The translations under genes and the position numbers were made by a program. The notes under the pieces are model-generated. The model saw only the letters and a list, made by a program, of their open reading frames with translations. It searched no databases and had not been told where the DNA came from. A stretch of 64,000 nucleotides of DNA, from contig NAJO01000029.1 in NCBI GenBank assembly GCA_002077065.1, positions 248,001 through 312,000 on the forward strand, given 5' to 3'. The stretch comes from Cryoendolithus antarcticus (Eukaryota; Ascomycota; Dothideomycetes; Cladosporiales; Cladosporiaceae). This document shows positions 31,087-41,664 of the stretch, piece by piece; position 1 is the stretch's first letter, and each line of letters begins with the position of its first letter.

Positions 31087-32431
31087 ATGGCGACGCTGCC
31101 TACAGGAGTTCCATCGGGCTACGGCAACCCGCCCTACGGAAACGATGAGAATGATCGAGGGGGGTGGGCCGTCGTTGCTGGCGGAGTCGCCCTGCTGTTC
31201 GTCGCCATGTTCGGGGCTATGAGAGTCTATATTCGATTTCCTTTCAACGGTCGATTACTCCGGGATGATGCGACCGTGTTCGCGGCTTCGGTGAGCACTG
31301 GAACGTCCCAGCGACATGGCGGAGTAGCTAACATGGTAACTAGATTTTTGCAATAATACAAACAATTCTCATTATCGCAGCTGCCAACCTGGGACTGGGC
31401 AAATCGGCGTCGCAACTTCGCAAGTCATCACTGACAAGCGCCGAAAAGGTGCGTCGGGTGGCTTCATGTCCATGACTTGCTCCCGGAAACTTACCATCAA
31501 CAGGTCACCTACGCCAGCGACATCTTCTATGTGGTCGCGCTGTATCTCTCGAAGGCTGCGGTCCTCTTCCTGCTGCTTGCGCTGAGCCGTGAAAAGGCGC
31601 ACGAGCTTTTGATGTATGGAGCACTGGGATTGTGCGGCGTAGGACTGGTCGCGAGCGTGGTCATGGCAGGAATTGGTTGCGACTTGACTAGGCCATGGGC
31701 CTCGATCACGACTGAGTGCACGAGCTATGTAAGACCGATTCGCAAGGCTACGGCTCAACGACCGGTACTGACTATACTTACGCAGTTCCCCCGCTGGATC
31801 GCGATCGAGATCGTTGGCATTGCAGTCGAAGTTTACCTCTTCGCTGTCCTCCTCCGCATGCTTGCAGGTCTGCAGCGCAACTGGAAAGGGAAATACAAGG
31901 CCGTTGCCATCTTCTCCCTCCGGCTTCCCCTCATCGTTCTGGCAGCATATCGTCTGATGAGCATTAAGCGAATGGAAACCTCCACAGAACCGAATGTTTC
32001 GCGCACAGCCACGATCGCCTGGACGGAAGCTGCCTTAGCCTACGGTCTAGTCACAGCAACGCTGCCGTCGCTTGTGCCATTCCTCACAGGATTGAATACA
32101 GGTCTCGGCTCATTCCCCTTGGACAACATTGTGCAGACATCGCATGGAGGATCCTCGGGAGGGGCTTTCGCTATGGGGTATTTGAAACACGAGCATTCTG
32201 GTGTACATCAGGGCGATAGGGTAAGCGGAGCTGATATGCTGGCAATCTCAGAGGCGCGCGCTAACATCGCATCTGCAGATGCGACCCGAAAACCTCACGT
32301 ACAAATCGTCAGCGGTTGGAAAAGCAGACCAACGGAGTATCGAGTCGGACGACAGTCAACGGGTGATAATAAGAAGAACGGTGGACGTGAGCTTCTCGCC
32401 TGCGCCACCGGATGACGATCTAAGCAGATGA
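31087..32431 (+). CDS. Fungal rhodopsin-like seven-TM integral membrane protein
   Basis: Five exons: 31087-31290, 31344-31448, 31504-31728, 31786-32220 and 32279-32431, predicted 373 aa. The order of helices and the short loops match the large ascomycete family often called integral membrane or PTH11-related proteins (fungal rhodopsin domain). Seen: GGWAVVAGGVALLFVAMFGA (TM1), SDIFYVVALYLSKAAVLFLL, GIGCDLTRPW, FPRWIAIEIVGIAVEVYLFA and TLPSLVPFLTGLNTGLGSF. The last intron (32221-32278, branch GCTAAC, acceptor TCTGCAG) gives a tail containing SIESDDSQRVIIRR, typical of the family. Reading through that intron instead gives an atypical tail ending at 32415. No CFEM domain is seen. The ligand is unknown. 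Confidence 0.87.
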
Positions 32432-34492
32432 GATATAGATGGATATAATGAAGTCGTTCTTTACATGCTGGATGTTGCCGTCCATCTCTACGCTCCTGCG
32501 AAGTGCATCGGCTTGCCGGCAGTCGCAGGTAAAGATTCACGTAAGGCTTGAACCCCTCCCTTTGGCACTGCGACGCATCTCCATCGTCCTGGTCCCATTC
32601 CAGCCTGCCGAAGTGTGCCCAGACTCGTCGACACAAGGAAAGCCTGGAGCGATAAAGGCTTAGACGAGCAGAGTAGAAGTGGAGCGCAGTCGCGCGCGCT
32701 ACAGGGAGTGTGCCAATGCTGTACGTCGTGCGAACGGTGCTAGACATGAGAGTGAGTATATAGATGCGTCCGTTTACGCACAGCGACCTGCGATGGTACA
32801 GAGCATTGCTTCACTTCTCCGCAGCTCTGGGAAACCCCATTGCTCTTGTAGTTTGCCACGGGCACGCGAGTGATGAAAGAAGCGGACTTCTCGAGGAGTC
32901 GATGCGATTGATACCGCCAGTGCATGCCACACCACATCCACAAACCTCAGTCAGTGCTGCCTAGGAGCGCTCCTCAGAGACACAGCACTGTCGCCGGCAG
33001 CTTCCGCACTGATATACCAATACAGCGTTGCATATATCAGTATATCCATCCGCAGTGACTTGCTGAGCGGTCCGCGATTTCTGTTGCTTGCGTGCACGGG
33101 GTAAGTTACATGTAGTGCGATTGTTGTGTGCAGCGCCGGTAAGCGACCTGTGACTGGTTATCGCGGCGTAGCCACGCATCCTCTACTCCACGCTCGCACC
33201 AGCAGTGCATCTCATTCTAACCGCCGCGACTATGGACTCAGCAACGAAGGTAATCGTACGTCCCATACATCTATTGTACAACAACGGAAGCATGGCCAGA
33301 GAAATTCAGCACCGACATCGGCATCACAGTCAGCCACGAGTGCCGAACACGACAACTCCGAAGTCCAGAACAATACCGATGTGGACTTTGCGATCCAAAG
33401 CAGGTATCGCAGCAGCACCGTAGAAAAGTGTGTCCGTAGGCTATCCTCGCACCGTCTGACCACAAACTTTCGTCCACCGCTACATGCACGTGGCGATGCG
33501 ACGACGACCAGTCGCCCCGTTGTCGGCAAAACACTTCTCCACACGCGTCGCAACGTGCCATGGGTTCGTGAAAGCATGCCTTCAATGGCCTAGTATATGG
33601 AGCGAAATTTTCAGTGGGCTCAACGCGTCGTTGCTAATCGTCTGCGCTTAACATAAGCGGTCATCTGTGTGTCATGAAGCCCCGGTGCTCGTCTGGCCTT
33701 CCTTTACACGACATGAAAATACGGACTGTCCTTCCTTTGGGGGACTGGTTCTTACGTTGGCGAATCTAGTCGCCATCGCAATGGAGTGGGACTTGCTGGC
33801 GAACGCCGGTCGACGGTGTTGGACAGAATCACAGTCATACCATGATCTGCATTGCTTTGTGAGCAAGCAGCAAAAGATGACCAGACAACGACGTCAAGAG
33901 AGCGTGTGTTGGAGGCTCTGCGTGCGCCCTACGACAGCATTGCGATCTCGCTGACAAAACACACGCGAAGATCGTGGGAAGGATCACAAGCTTCTCCAGG
34001 CCGCGCTACCCACTAGCGCGCTTTCCTGCATCCAGCCATGCCGACATCGACTCCGTGACGGGGTGACTCAATAACAAACGTGTACTCCTTGGACGCCCTG
34101 CGCGCATAAGGATGTCGAACACCGTGGTCGTAAGCCCGACCGTTTGAGGTATATAGGCGACAGCACCCGCCAGTAACGTAAGTCACTTTTCATCACTTCG
34201 CATCAGGCACCAGATTTTCTTCACAACACCAAGACTATTCCAGATTACAGCCATCAGTGCGGGGAGCAGCTACATCACATTGCTCGGCGATATCGCACGG
34301 CGCTCTCGATTGATTGGCTCAAGTCTTGCCTTGTTGTTGCGCGGCACGAAACACAGCAGCGCGAAACGCCACCTCTGTCAAGAGTGTGTGCCCTTATCTG
34401 CGGGGATTTGCTGGAGGTCACTTGACAGGCAGAATCGGGTGGCGCGCATCACGAGACCAAATTATCATCAACACGATTTGGAAGACTTCAAG
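32432..34492. other. Two-kb intergenic region
   Basis: No gene recognised on either strand. The largest open frame (33126-33593, plus) is low in complexity and has no motif. A TATA-like element lies near the right end, upstream of the arrestin gene. Confidence 0.45.
34150..34155 (+). promoter_or_regulatory. TATA-like element upstream of the arrestin gene
   Basis: TATATA within GAGGTATATAGGCG, about 340 nt upstream of the assigned ATG. The distance would imply a leader of roughly 300 nt. Confidence 0.3.
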
Positions 34493-36223
34493 ATGACTAC
34501 GCCACCTCCATTCCCAGTGAGCAGCGCGATCAACGGCAGTTACGGTATGGTTCCGGGAAAATTGCGCCAGCTGGTGCATTCGACGAAGCCGGAGATCAAC
34601 ATTCACCTGGACAGCCGGAACCGGGTTTTCACCACGCTTGATAGGATTGAAGGGACAGTCAGGATCACTGCGGTGGTAGATACGGACTTCGACAACATTG
34701 ATATCGAGTTCGTCGGCACTGCGAGGACGTACGTGGAGAGGCTCACGACCGCAGCCGCCATCTCCGGCCGCTCAGAGGCCTTCCACAACTTCCTTCGCCT
34801 CAGCCAGCCAGGACTTGACCGTCTCTGCCCAGCAGATCGCATTCTACGAGCTGGCAAGACTTACACATTCCCTTTCGTCTTCGCCGTGCCGCAACAGCTC
34901 TTGCCACACGTCTGCAAGCACTCGGTGGCGAACCCGCGCGTCCGAGACTGGCATTGCCAATTGCCACCCACATTTGGCGATCGCGAGCTATCTAGCCGTG
35001 ATGGCGGACTTGATGACATGGCGCCTGAGATGGCGAGCGTCCGCTACGGCATCTTTGCCAAGATAAGCAAGCTTTCGCACACTGGTGACGACTTTGCTCG
35101 TGTGCCGGTTGCCAACAAGGCACGCAGACTTCGAGTGATCCCTACCGCCGAAGAGGAGCCGCCTCTTGATGTCGACTGGAAGACTGCGGAGGTTGATCGC
35201 TCCGATTACATCATGAGGAAGGAGAAGAAGGTCAAGAAGGGCCTCCTGAAGGGAAAACTTGGAACCCTTGTCATTGAAGCTGAGCAGCCGAAGTCACTTC
35301 ACCTGGCTGCTGGTGTTGATGGAGAGAGAGTGACAAGCAAGGCGACTGTGATGTTGCGATTCGAGCCTGCTGAGGGCGTGACCCAGACTCCTCGCCTCGA
35401 CAAGCTCACGTCCAAGCTCAAAGTCCGCACCTACTTCGCTGCCGCTGCCCGCGCAGACATCCCACGCAAAGCCGACTCCGAGTTCGACGCCTCAAAGGGT
35501 CTCCACGGCGAATCTCACGAGCTGTCATCCCGCTGCATTTCGGACGTCAAGTGGCAGCTTGAAGACGCCGCCACACCCGCGCCCACACAAACCCAGCGTA
35601 GAGGTAGCGCGGTCTCCGCAGACATTCCTTGGTCTCCAGAAGCGAGCGCAATCTTTACACCCGGCGCACCAGTTTGGGTGGCAAAGATCATTGTTCCCGT
35701 CGAGCTGCCCAGCACCAAGGCTTTCGTCCCTACATTTCACTCTTGCCTGATCAGCAGGACGTACATCCTAGCTCTCTCGCTATCTGTGCAGACTGCAGGA
35801 CTGGGAGGATCAATGGACCTTCGCCTGCCGATCCAAGTCTCTGCCTCGCCGGCGACAAACCCATCGTCGTTCCCAACTGGACCTGCACGCAGACGCAGCT
35901 CGGTCCTCTCGGCTACCCTCGAGACCGATGTCGAAGACGATCTTGGGGACTTCTTCGCACCTCGCAACACAGTCAATTTGCATGCCGGTGTGCCTCGCAA
36001 TGCTCGCCGGCGCAACAGCCAGCCCGTACGGACGCTGATCGGCACTGAGGAAGAGGACTCGCCACCTGAGTTCGAGGACGTACCTACTGCGCACACAACC
36101 GTGCGATTTGAGAACAACGGAATGGACGCGCCGCCAGAGTATGCGGACCTCGTTGGAGGATCGAGGTGGTTCGGCGGAGCCGCCGTGGAGAGACGCTTGC
36201 CGAGCTACCCTGCTGTGCGTTAG
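34493..36223 (+). CDS. Arrestin-like protein with a PPxY motif
   Basis: Predicted 576 aa, one exon, starting at ATG 34493 (MTTPPPFPV). The frame is open to 34280, but the extra residues look non-conserved. Arrestin-fold beta segments are seen at KPEINIHLDSRNRVFTTLD, IEGTVRITAVVDTDFDNIDI and GKTYTFPFVFAVPQQLLP in the N-terminal half, and at APVWVAKIIVPVELPSTKAF with SCLISRTYILALSLSVQ in the C-terminal half. The C-terminus has PPEYADL, a PPxY motif that in arrestin-related trafficking adaptors recruits Rsp5/NEDD4 ubiquitin ligases, plus a weaker LPSY. By analogy it may direct ubiquitination and endocytosis of membrane transporters. Its cargo is unknown. Confidence 0.85.
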   Translation: MTTPPPFPVSSAINGSYGMVPGKLRQLVHSTKPEINIHLDSRNRVFTTLDRIEGTVRITAVVDTDFDNIDIEFVGTARTYVERLTTAAAISGRSEAFHNFLRLSQPGLDRLCPADRILRAGKTYTFPFVFAVPQQLLPHVCKHSVANPRVRDWHCQLPPTFGDRELSSRDGGLDDMAPEMASVRYGIFAKISKLSHTGDDFARVPVANKARRLRVIPTAEEEPPLDVDWKTAEVDRSDYIMRKEKKVKKGLLKGKLGTLVIEAEQPKSLHLAAGVDGERVTSKATVMLRFEPAEGVTQTPRLDKLTSKLKVRTYFAAAARADIPRKADSEFDASKGLHGESHELSSRCISDVKWQLEDAATPAPTQTQRRGSAVSADIPWSPEASAIFTPGAPVWVAKIIVPVELPSTKAFVPTFHSCLISRTYILALSLSVQTAGLGGSMDLRLPIQVSASPATNPSSFPTGPARRRSSVLSATLETDVEDDLGDFFAPRNTVNLHAGVPRNARRRNSQPVRTLIGTEEEDSPPEFEDVPTAHTTVRFENNGMDAPPEYADLVGGSRWFGGAAVERRLPSYPAVR

Positions 36224-36674
36224 TGGCGCCAGCGAAATGCTGTGACAGGCTGTGTTGTAGCTTGAAGCTGATACCCCGATTAGGGTCAGATTAGATTTGG
36301 AAGGCGTTTTAGTGCTGGGTAATGGGATGGGTTGGTTTGGGAAAAGCGTTTGTTAGATACCCCTTTTTCCCCATGGTCAGTCAGGGTAATATGGATACAA
36401 GAAACATCGTTCAATTACAAAACTAGCTATTGTCTTTTCCATTTACGCACCAAGTCCCGCGCAAGATAAATGTCGCGCACAATTAGATTGCTGCTGACTC
36501 GTCCAGATCCCAAGACAGTGTCTGGCTGCCACATAGAACGAGGGCAACACATTGACAGCCGGAAGAGCCATACAATCATGCCATGCCATGGTGAATGGCC
36601 CTCTCTCTCCGGCAGTACTATCGCAGATACCTCGATTCTATACTTCATCACCACAAAACAAAGCACTTACAAAA
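36224..36674. other. Intergenic region
   Basis: 451 bp with no recognised gene. The frame of the next gene is open from 36552, but the conserved part starts at 36675. Confidence 0.45.
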
Positions 36675-37361
36675 ATGGCCCAATTCATGTACAAAGCACT
36701 ACCTCAGCATCAATCGTTACTCTTCAGGCCTCCCGGAGAGCTCCGCAACCGCATATACGAAGCCTACTTGACTAGCACTCTCAAGCCCAACGACAGGATC
36801 GACCTCACAAATTTCACCCGCACGTCGGTCATCCCTGGTGGTCCAGAGACAGAACTCCTAAGCACTTGCCAGCAACTCCACACCGAGCTTCTCGACGCTC
36901 ATCGTGCAGCCTCCTCGGCCTTCTGGTCAGACGTCGGGGATCAATCTGCCGCCATCACCCTGACCTACGACGGCAGCAAGGATCCTCCTTTCCAGATCTA
37001 TGAGAACCCGGCCTTCGCAGCTGTCAAAGACGAAGAACTCGCCCGTATCATCAACCTCGAACTCGTAGTCCGGAACATGACCGACCATCCCATCAGCACC
37101 TTGGTCATCAAGAAGCCTGGGATCAACGGCCCGAATGTCTTCTCAGTCGGGAAGACTACGGGCTTCTTGGACAAGAACAGTCCGGTGCGTGAGCTGGTGC
37201 GCCTGCTGTCGAGTCGGCAGAAGGTCGTACCTTGCTTGAGTAAGAGACAAATCTTCGATGGGATGTACTGGAGTATTGCGCAGGCTGTGGCGGATGAGGA
37301 GTGGGTGCTGAAAGCGAAAGGAGAGGAGCAGGCGGGGTGGGAGGGGATGTGGGAAGTCTAG
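36675..37361 (+). CDS. LPxELRN-family protein, apparently intact
   Basis: Predicted 228 aa from ATG 36675 (MAQFMYKALPQHQ). It carries the two family hallmarks, LLFRPPGELRNRIYEAYL and TELLSTCQQLHTELLDAHRA. The C-terminal part is mostly helical (VRELVRLLSSRQ, MYWSIAQAVADEEWVLKAKG). The N-terminal motif resembles a short F-box-like helix pair, but a link to SCF ligases is unproven. This is the only complete member in the window; the others are broken or cut off by the window end. Confidence 0.75.
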   Translation: MAQFMYKALPQHQSLLFRPPGELRNRIYEAYLTSTLKPNDRIDLTNFTRTSVIPGGPETELLSTCQQLHTELLDAHRAASSAFWSDVGDQSAAITLTYDGSKDPPFQIYENPAFAAVKDEELARIINLELVVRNMTDHPISTLVIKKPGINGPNVFSVGKTTGFLDKNSPVRELVRLLSSRQKVVPCLSKRQIFDGMYWSIAQAVADEEWVLKAKGEEQAGWEGMWEV

Positions 37362-37612
37362 GTAGATGAATTGAAGGGTGACGGACGGATGTTGGGAGGA
37401 TCGGGGTTGGAGCAGCCGGATGTGGTGTACTGAACAGACTGCGGGAGGTGACCGACCGTTGGGCTGGTGTAATGGCTGTATATTATGCTCGAAGATGAGG
37501 GCTGAAGGTCCGAGACGACTAGAACATTTGCCTGGGCATGTCGATAGATGCATAGCATTCCGATGATGCGAGCGGACTGCCTGCACCGCATGAACCAACT
37601 TAATTCTACCCA

Positions 37613-38674
37613 CTACCTCTTCGCCCTCTTCTCCACCCTCCTCTTCTTAACCTCAAACGCCCCACCCCCCTGCACCCCATCACCTCTCGGCCCGTCCTCA
37701 GTCGGCCTCTTGCGACTCCGTTCCAGCACCCCCTCCTTCCCGCCCTTCCTGCCAGTCAACCCCGAAATCCGGTCCACGCTCTCCCCAATACCCCTCCACT
37801 CCTCCCCTCCATAACTCCCCCTCTGCTTCTCCTCCCGAGCCTTCAAGATCTTCTTACTCTCCTTCGGCAAGCGCACGAGGTTCGTCTCTTCGTAGTCTCG
37901 TCGCTCGGCTTCGCGAGCCATGTCGCGGGAGTTCTTGGTGCCGCGGCCGTGGGAGGTTATGGTACTGCCGATGGAAGGCTGGGCGGTGGGCGCGAGGGAG
38001 AGCTCAGAGGAGATGTATTCGTCTACTGTGCTTGACCGGCCGACGCGGGCTGGCTTTGCTGCACGGCTTTCTGTCGTTGGCATGGATGTGGCTGAGACAC
38101 GAGGGGGCCGATAGACGCCGTCGGCCGATGAGGCTGCAGTACGTGAAGGAGCGGTGGAGTCGTTGCTGCGTTGAAGCATAGCGGCGGGGTTGGGTCGGAC
38201 TGCAAAGGCATCGTTCTCGGCTGTGCCGTCCTGGTCTTCATCGTCGCTGTCCGACTCAGAGTCGCTGCCGTGGCCGTTCGTGGCTGCTGCCGGCTGCTTC
38301 GCCTTCATAGCCTCCTTTCTGTCGTCGTCCTCGGCCATGCGCACATTCCTGTCGACCTCATACTTGATTCGTTGCTCCAGTGGCCGTACACCGCGCTCGA
38401 GGTAGACTCGGTGCTCGATGAGCTCATTTGTGAGCTGATCGCTCAGCTGACGAGTTTCGTCAGCATCCGCGCCCTCCTTGACGCCTCGGAGGACTGTCAA
38501 GTTGCGTAGCGCGAGTGCTTGTAGGTACGAGAGAAATATCTCGGTCTTGGCGTCGAGCAGAGCAATGCCATTGTCGGGTGGCAGCAATGTCGAGATCTGT
38601 GGTAGACTGGCAAGAGCAGCGTCTGATGATGTTTGCAGGCTCGACAGCGTGTTGAGCAGCGTGGGAGTGGCCAT
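37613..38674 (-). CDS. LCP5: U3 snoRNP-associated Lcp5/neuroguidin (Sas10/C1D family)
   Basis: Predicted 353 aa, one exon. Family members act in the small-subunit processome in early 18S rRNA processing in the nucleolus. The Sas10/Utp3/C1D domain occupies about residues 5-95 (GIALLDAKTEIFLSYLQAL, RNLTVLRGV, ELIEHRVYLERGVRPLEQRI, KYEVDRNV). The middle is acidic and Ser/Ala-rich. The C-terminal part has the conserved basic stretch EAERRDYEETNLVRLPKESK and ends in a lysine/arginine-rich tail. The frame is open to 38791, but ATG 38674 (MATPTLLNTLSSLQ) starts the conserved domain. Divergent from CLR2. Confidence 0.88.
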   Translation of the reverse strand: MATPTLLNTLSSLQTSSDAALASLPQISTLLPPDNGIALLDAKTEIFLSYLQALALRNLTVLRGVKEGADADETRQLSDQLTNELIEHRVYLERGVRPLEQRIKYEVDRNVRMAEDDDRKEAMKAKQPAAATNGHGSDSESDSDDEDQDGTAENDAFAVRPNPAAMLQRSNDSTAPSRTAASSADGVYRPPRVSATSMPTTESRAAKPARVGRSSTVDEYISSELSLAPTAQPSIGSTITSHGRGTKNSRDMAREAERRDYEETNLVRLPKESKKILKAREEKQRGSYGGEEWRGIGESVDRISGLTGRKGGKEGVLERSRKRPTEDGPRGDGVQGGGAFEVKKRRVEKRAKR

Positions 38675-39089
38675 GCTGTTAATAATGTCGCATGGATTGC
38701 ATGTGAAAGTTCGTTCGCATCCTCTAGTATGTAGAAGGACGGGAATACGTTCTCCCGTACGCCGGAGCTCGACTTCACCTTCCCTCCCCACTCATCAGGT
38801 CGCTGATCACTCGATGCTGCCCTCAATAGACCGCATGGCCTTAGCCTGGTAGGATTGTGTGACTCGGGCGTTGAATATCTCTTGATCCTTGGAGTCTTGT
38901 TCGTGACTTCCATCGTGGTCTGTCGCGCGGATCAGAGTACACTTCAGTTGACTCGAACAAGTCGACTCGAGTTTTGAGTTGCTTTCACGTTGCACGAGGA
39001 GGGACTACGCTCATCGTATGGGGAAGCTCTGAGCTATCGACGACGGTATTGATCGAAGAAGTCTACAGTCCTATTGATGAGTTGGGCAA
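38675..39089. other. Shared promoter region of LCP5 and CLR2
   Basis: 415 bp between divergent start codons, with no recognised gene. Confidence 0.5.
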
Positions 39090-41414
39090 ATGGCTCCCCC
39101 ACCTCGAGTCGTCCCCATCAAGCCCTGTCAGTCCGACGGCGATAGCAGCAAGTGGCCTGGACCAGAGAAGGGTCTCACGCGCAATGACACTTACCTGCTT
39201 GAGCGTGTCGCCAACGACAACTGGGCCCGTGACCTCACCAATGCTGAACGTGGCGCTCCCGTACATGCACACACCTGGCAGCTCGACAGACTGCCTCAGG
39301 GCTATGCTGGCTTCGAAAAGAAGCGCCCCGATACGACACATGTCGATCGGTATGTCTACGGCCATCCCAACGGCATCTTCCGCTCGATCGCAGAGTTCTA
39401 TCCTCATTTCAAGCACTTGATGGATACGTCTGGGCCAGTGGGCTGCATTTGCAAGCTCTGCTCAGGTAACAGGCAGAGAGCGAGCTATGGTGGCGGAAGT
39501 AGCAGCAGGAATGGGAGCACGGGAAATCATAGTGTGAGCCCTGCTCGTCCTCGCCCTGCTGCTGCGAAGCCCAAGGTTGCTCAGCCAGCTGTGCCACGTC
39601 CCAACCCTAGCACCGTAAGTGGTGCATCCTCGTCGTCCACTATGCAGCCGCCACGTGGAAGGCTGAACGAATCGGAGCTGCTACCTCAGGGCCGTTTGCC
39701 ATCTCACTCGCCGCCTCGCAAGCGCCAAAGGCAGGTCGATGAGGAGAACACGCCGGACATCTATCGCAGCTTGCTCGACAAGCTTCAGGCAGGCGGAGAG
39801 GGCTTCGAGATGGACGAGCCGATCATCGAGCAGATGTCTGCAGACTGGCGTGCTGGGAATACCATGGGCAAATCAGTCATCAAAGAGTTGAAAAACCTGC
39901 CGCGCTACATCCCACGGACTGGTGAGCTCGTCATGTTTGTGCGTGTGCTGGACGACGATGAGACTCTAGCATGGGACCTCACCCTAGGCACATGGAGTCG
40001 CTTCAATCTACGAAAGTCTGAGTGGGTTGATCCTCCCAGCTGGGAGGCTGGCGTCGTGACTGAGGTGCCTACGGAGCCGATCGAGGAGACTGATCTGACA
40101 AGGACTGCAAGCAACAAGAGTAGTTTTGTCAACTCTGGCTTCCGTATCGAGCCACTGCCTGAACCTGGAAGCATCGCCAAGCATCATAGTAAGAAGCACT
40201 GCTACATCCCCTTGCATGCTCTCCGCCCAATGGCGCTGTGGCGAGAGTGTCTCGCATCGGTGAAAGCAGCGGACTACCGCGCAACTGTACGTCATGCATT
40301 GATGACATCCTGCACTGCCACGGCAATCAGCAAGACGCGCTTCAAAGGCAACAATGTCGCTGATGCTGGACCTAACGCCACTGTCTTCTGTCGTGGTGCC
40401 TACCTCGGCCCTGAGTTCATTCTCATCGGCGATGCTGTGCGCCTCACTCCACACCCTCAAGAGCAGCCACAAACCACCGTGACAGATATCCTAGTCATCA
40501 CGGCCATCAAGCTCCGCCTGATTAACATCCACGAAGCCAACGACAACGACTACGATGATGGCCGACCCTACAATATCTGCCTCCACTTCTCCGGCCACGC
40601 GTTCACTTTGGATAGCGCTCGCAGCTACGATAGCATCGGCGAGCAACCTCTCCCCACCAACACTCCTCTGCTGCCACCCGGTGTCTCAAAGTACGGGACA
40701 TGGTACCACGTCCATGACCCCTCCGCAGATCCCGCCACTCGCCAAGAGATCCCCTTCACGCGCATCCTTGGCCGTCTACCTGAACACTCAGCAATGAAAT
40801 CATGGTTCACGCCACCTCAGATGCCCAACGCTGCGCCACCGAAGCCTTCGAATCTGCTGAGCGTGTCAACCGGTCTCCCAGGGATCTTCAGGGCCCGTGC
40901 CTACGCTCTAGAGAACGATCCGCGCATTGAGCGCGATTTGGGTAAGACGTGGATGTGGGCTGATACGAGAGTCGAGGCGCTGGATCTGTGGGAGGTGAAT
41001 GGGAAGTGGGTTTGGTTGAAGGATGATATGCGTGCCGAGGCGCTCAAGAAGTTTCGCAAGGGTATCCATGTCAACGGTGCGCAGGCTGATGCTGCGAGGC
41101 TCGAGCCTGCACTGCCAGTGATCTCGGAGCGCGGTACCGGTATGATGGCCTCATCTGGCGGCGCTGGCGCTGCAGTGGAGGTGAGCGGGAGTGGAAGTGA
41201 AGAGGAGAGTGATCATGATGTTGTTGATGGCACGCGGATGGGAGATGGTACCACGGGTGGCAATGCAGAGGAGGAAGAGGAGAGCGAGGATGATGAAGTT
41301 GAGTACGGCGCTGGACTGCCCGGCATGAATATGCGAGGGCAGCAGCAGACTACCACGAAGAAAGTCGAGATGATCGAGCTGAGTGATGATGAAGACACTT
41401 GTATGGGGAATTAG
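39090..41414 (+). CDS. CLR2: Clr2-type transcriptional silencing protein
   Basis: Predicted 774 aa, one exon. In fission yeast, Clr2 is a subunit of SHREC, the HDAC/remodeler complex that silences heterochromatin. The N-terminal silencing domain is at about residues 60-125: LPQGYAGFEKKRPDTTHVD, YVYGHPNGIFRSIAEFYPHF and GCICKLCSG, a C-x-C-x2-C cluster. The Clr2 domain proper starts at about 260 (LPRYIPRTGELVMFVRVLDD, AGVVTEVPTEP) and continues through CYIPLHALRPMALWRECLA and FCRGAYLGPEFILIGDAVRL. A later part has RALEN-type and DLWEVNGKWVWLKDD segments. The tail is acidic and ends with VEMIELSDDED, which fits a SUMO-interaction motif. Substitution of the pombe function is inferred. Confidence 0.88.
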   Translation: MAPPPRVVPIKPCQSDGDSSKWPGPEKGLTRNDTYLLERVANDNWARDLTNAERGAPVHAHTWQLDRLPQGYAGFEKKRPDTTHVDRYVYGHPNGIFRSIAEFYPHFKHLMDTSGPVGCICKLCSGNRQRASYGGGSSSRNGSTGNHSVSPARPRPAAAKPKVAQPAVPRPNPSTVSGASSSSTMQPPRGRLNESELLPQGRLPSHSPPRKRQRQVDEENTPDIYRSLLDKLQAGGEGFEMDEPIIEQMSADWRAGNTMGKSVIKELKNLPRYIPRTGELVMFVRVLDDDETLAWDLTLGTWSRFNLRKSEWVDPPSWEAGVVTEVPTEPIEETDLTRTASNKSSFVNSGFRIEPLPEPGSIAKHHSKKHCYIPLHALRPMALWRECLASVKAADYRATVRHALMTSCTATAISKTRFKGNNVADAGPNATVFCRGAYLGPEFILIGDAVRLTPHPQEQPQTTVTDILVITAIKLRLINIHEANDNDYDDGRPYNICLHFSGHAFTLDSARSYDSIGEQPLPTNTPLLPPGVSKYGTWYHVHDPSADPATRQEIPFTRILGRLPEHSAMKSWFTPPQMPNAAPPKPSNLLSVSTGLPGIFRARAYALENDPRIERDLGKTWMWADTRVEALDLWEVNGKWVWLKDDMRAEALKKFRKGIHVNGAQADAARLEPALPVISERGTGMMASSGGAGAAVEVSGSGSEEESDHDVVDGTRMGDGTTGGNAEEEEESEDDEVEYGAGLPGMNMRGQQQTTTKKVEMIELSDDEDTCMGN

Positions 41415-41638
41415 GGACCTGATGATCGATCACGGAGATGCGGAAGGGGGCTCCCTGGCCATTGTTCTCAAGCTCTTGTAGTGTGGGTCACATTGAGAAA
41501 CCCTCGTGAAAGGGGCACAGGTCAAGGTTTGTTACAGGTGCTGTACAAGAGATACTTCATGCCGAAAATCAGCTGTGCTCCTACTTGGCGATCAATGCCG
41601 TTGGATTTCCGGTCATATCTCATGATGGTCATATCGTG

Positions 41639-41664
41639 CTCACGACCAGCTCTCACGACCAGCT
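41639..41664 (+). repeat. 13-bp tandem repeat across the alpha-glucosidase stop codon
   Basis: CTCACGACCAGCT is repeated exactly at 41639-41651 and 41652-41664. On the minus strand the right-hand copy encodes the last residues (SWS) and stop of the glucosidase. The other copy is just 3' of the stop, so the protein end is unchanged. Confidence 0.9.

Noticed and set aside
33126..33593. 155-codon plus-strand open frame in the 2-kb intergenic region
   Set aside because: Low-complexity translation without motifs, surrounded by many similar random frames.
39102..39416. Long minus-strand frames opposite CLR2, HIS4 and other real genes
   Set aside because: They are antisense shadows created by GC-rich codon usage and show no family similarity.
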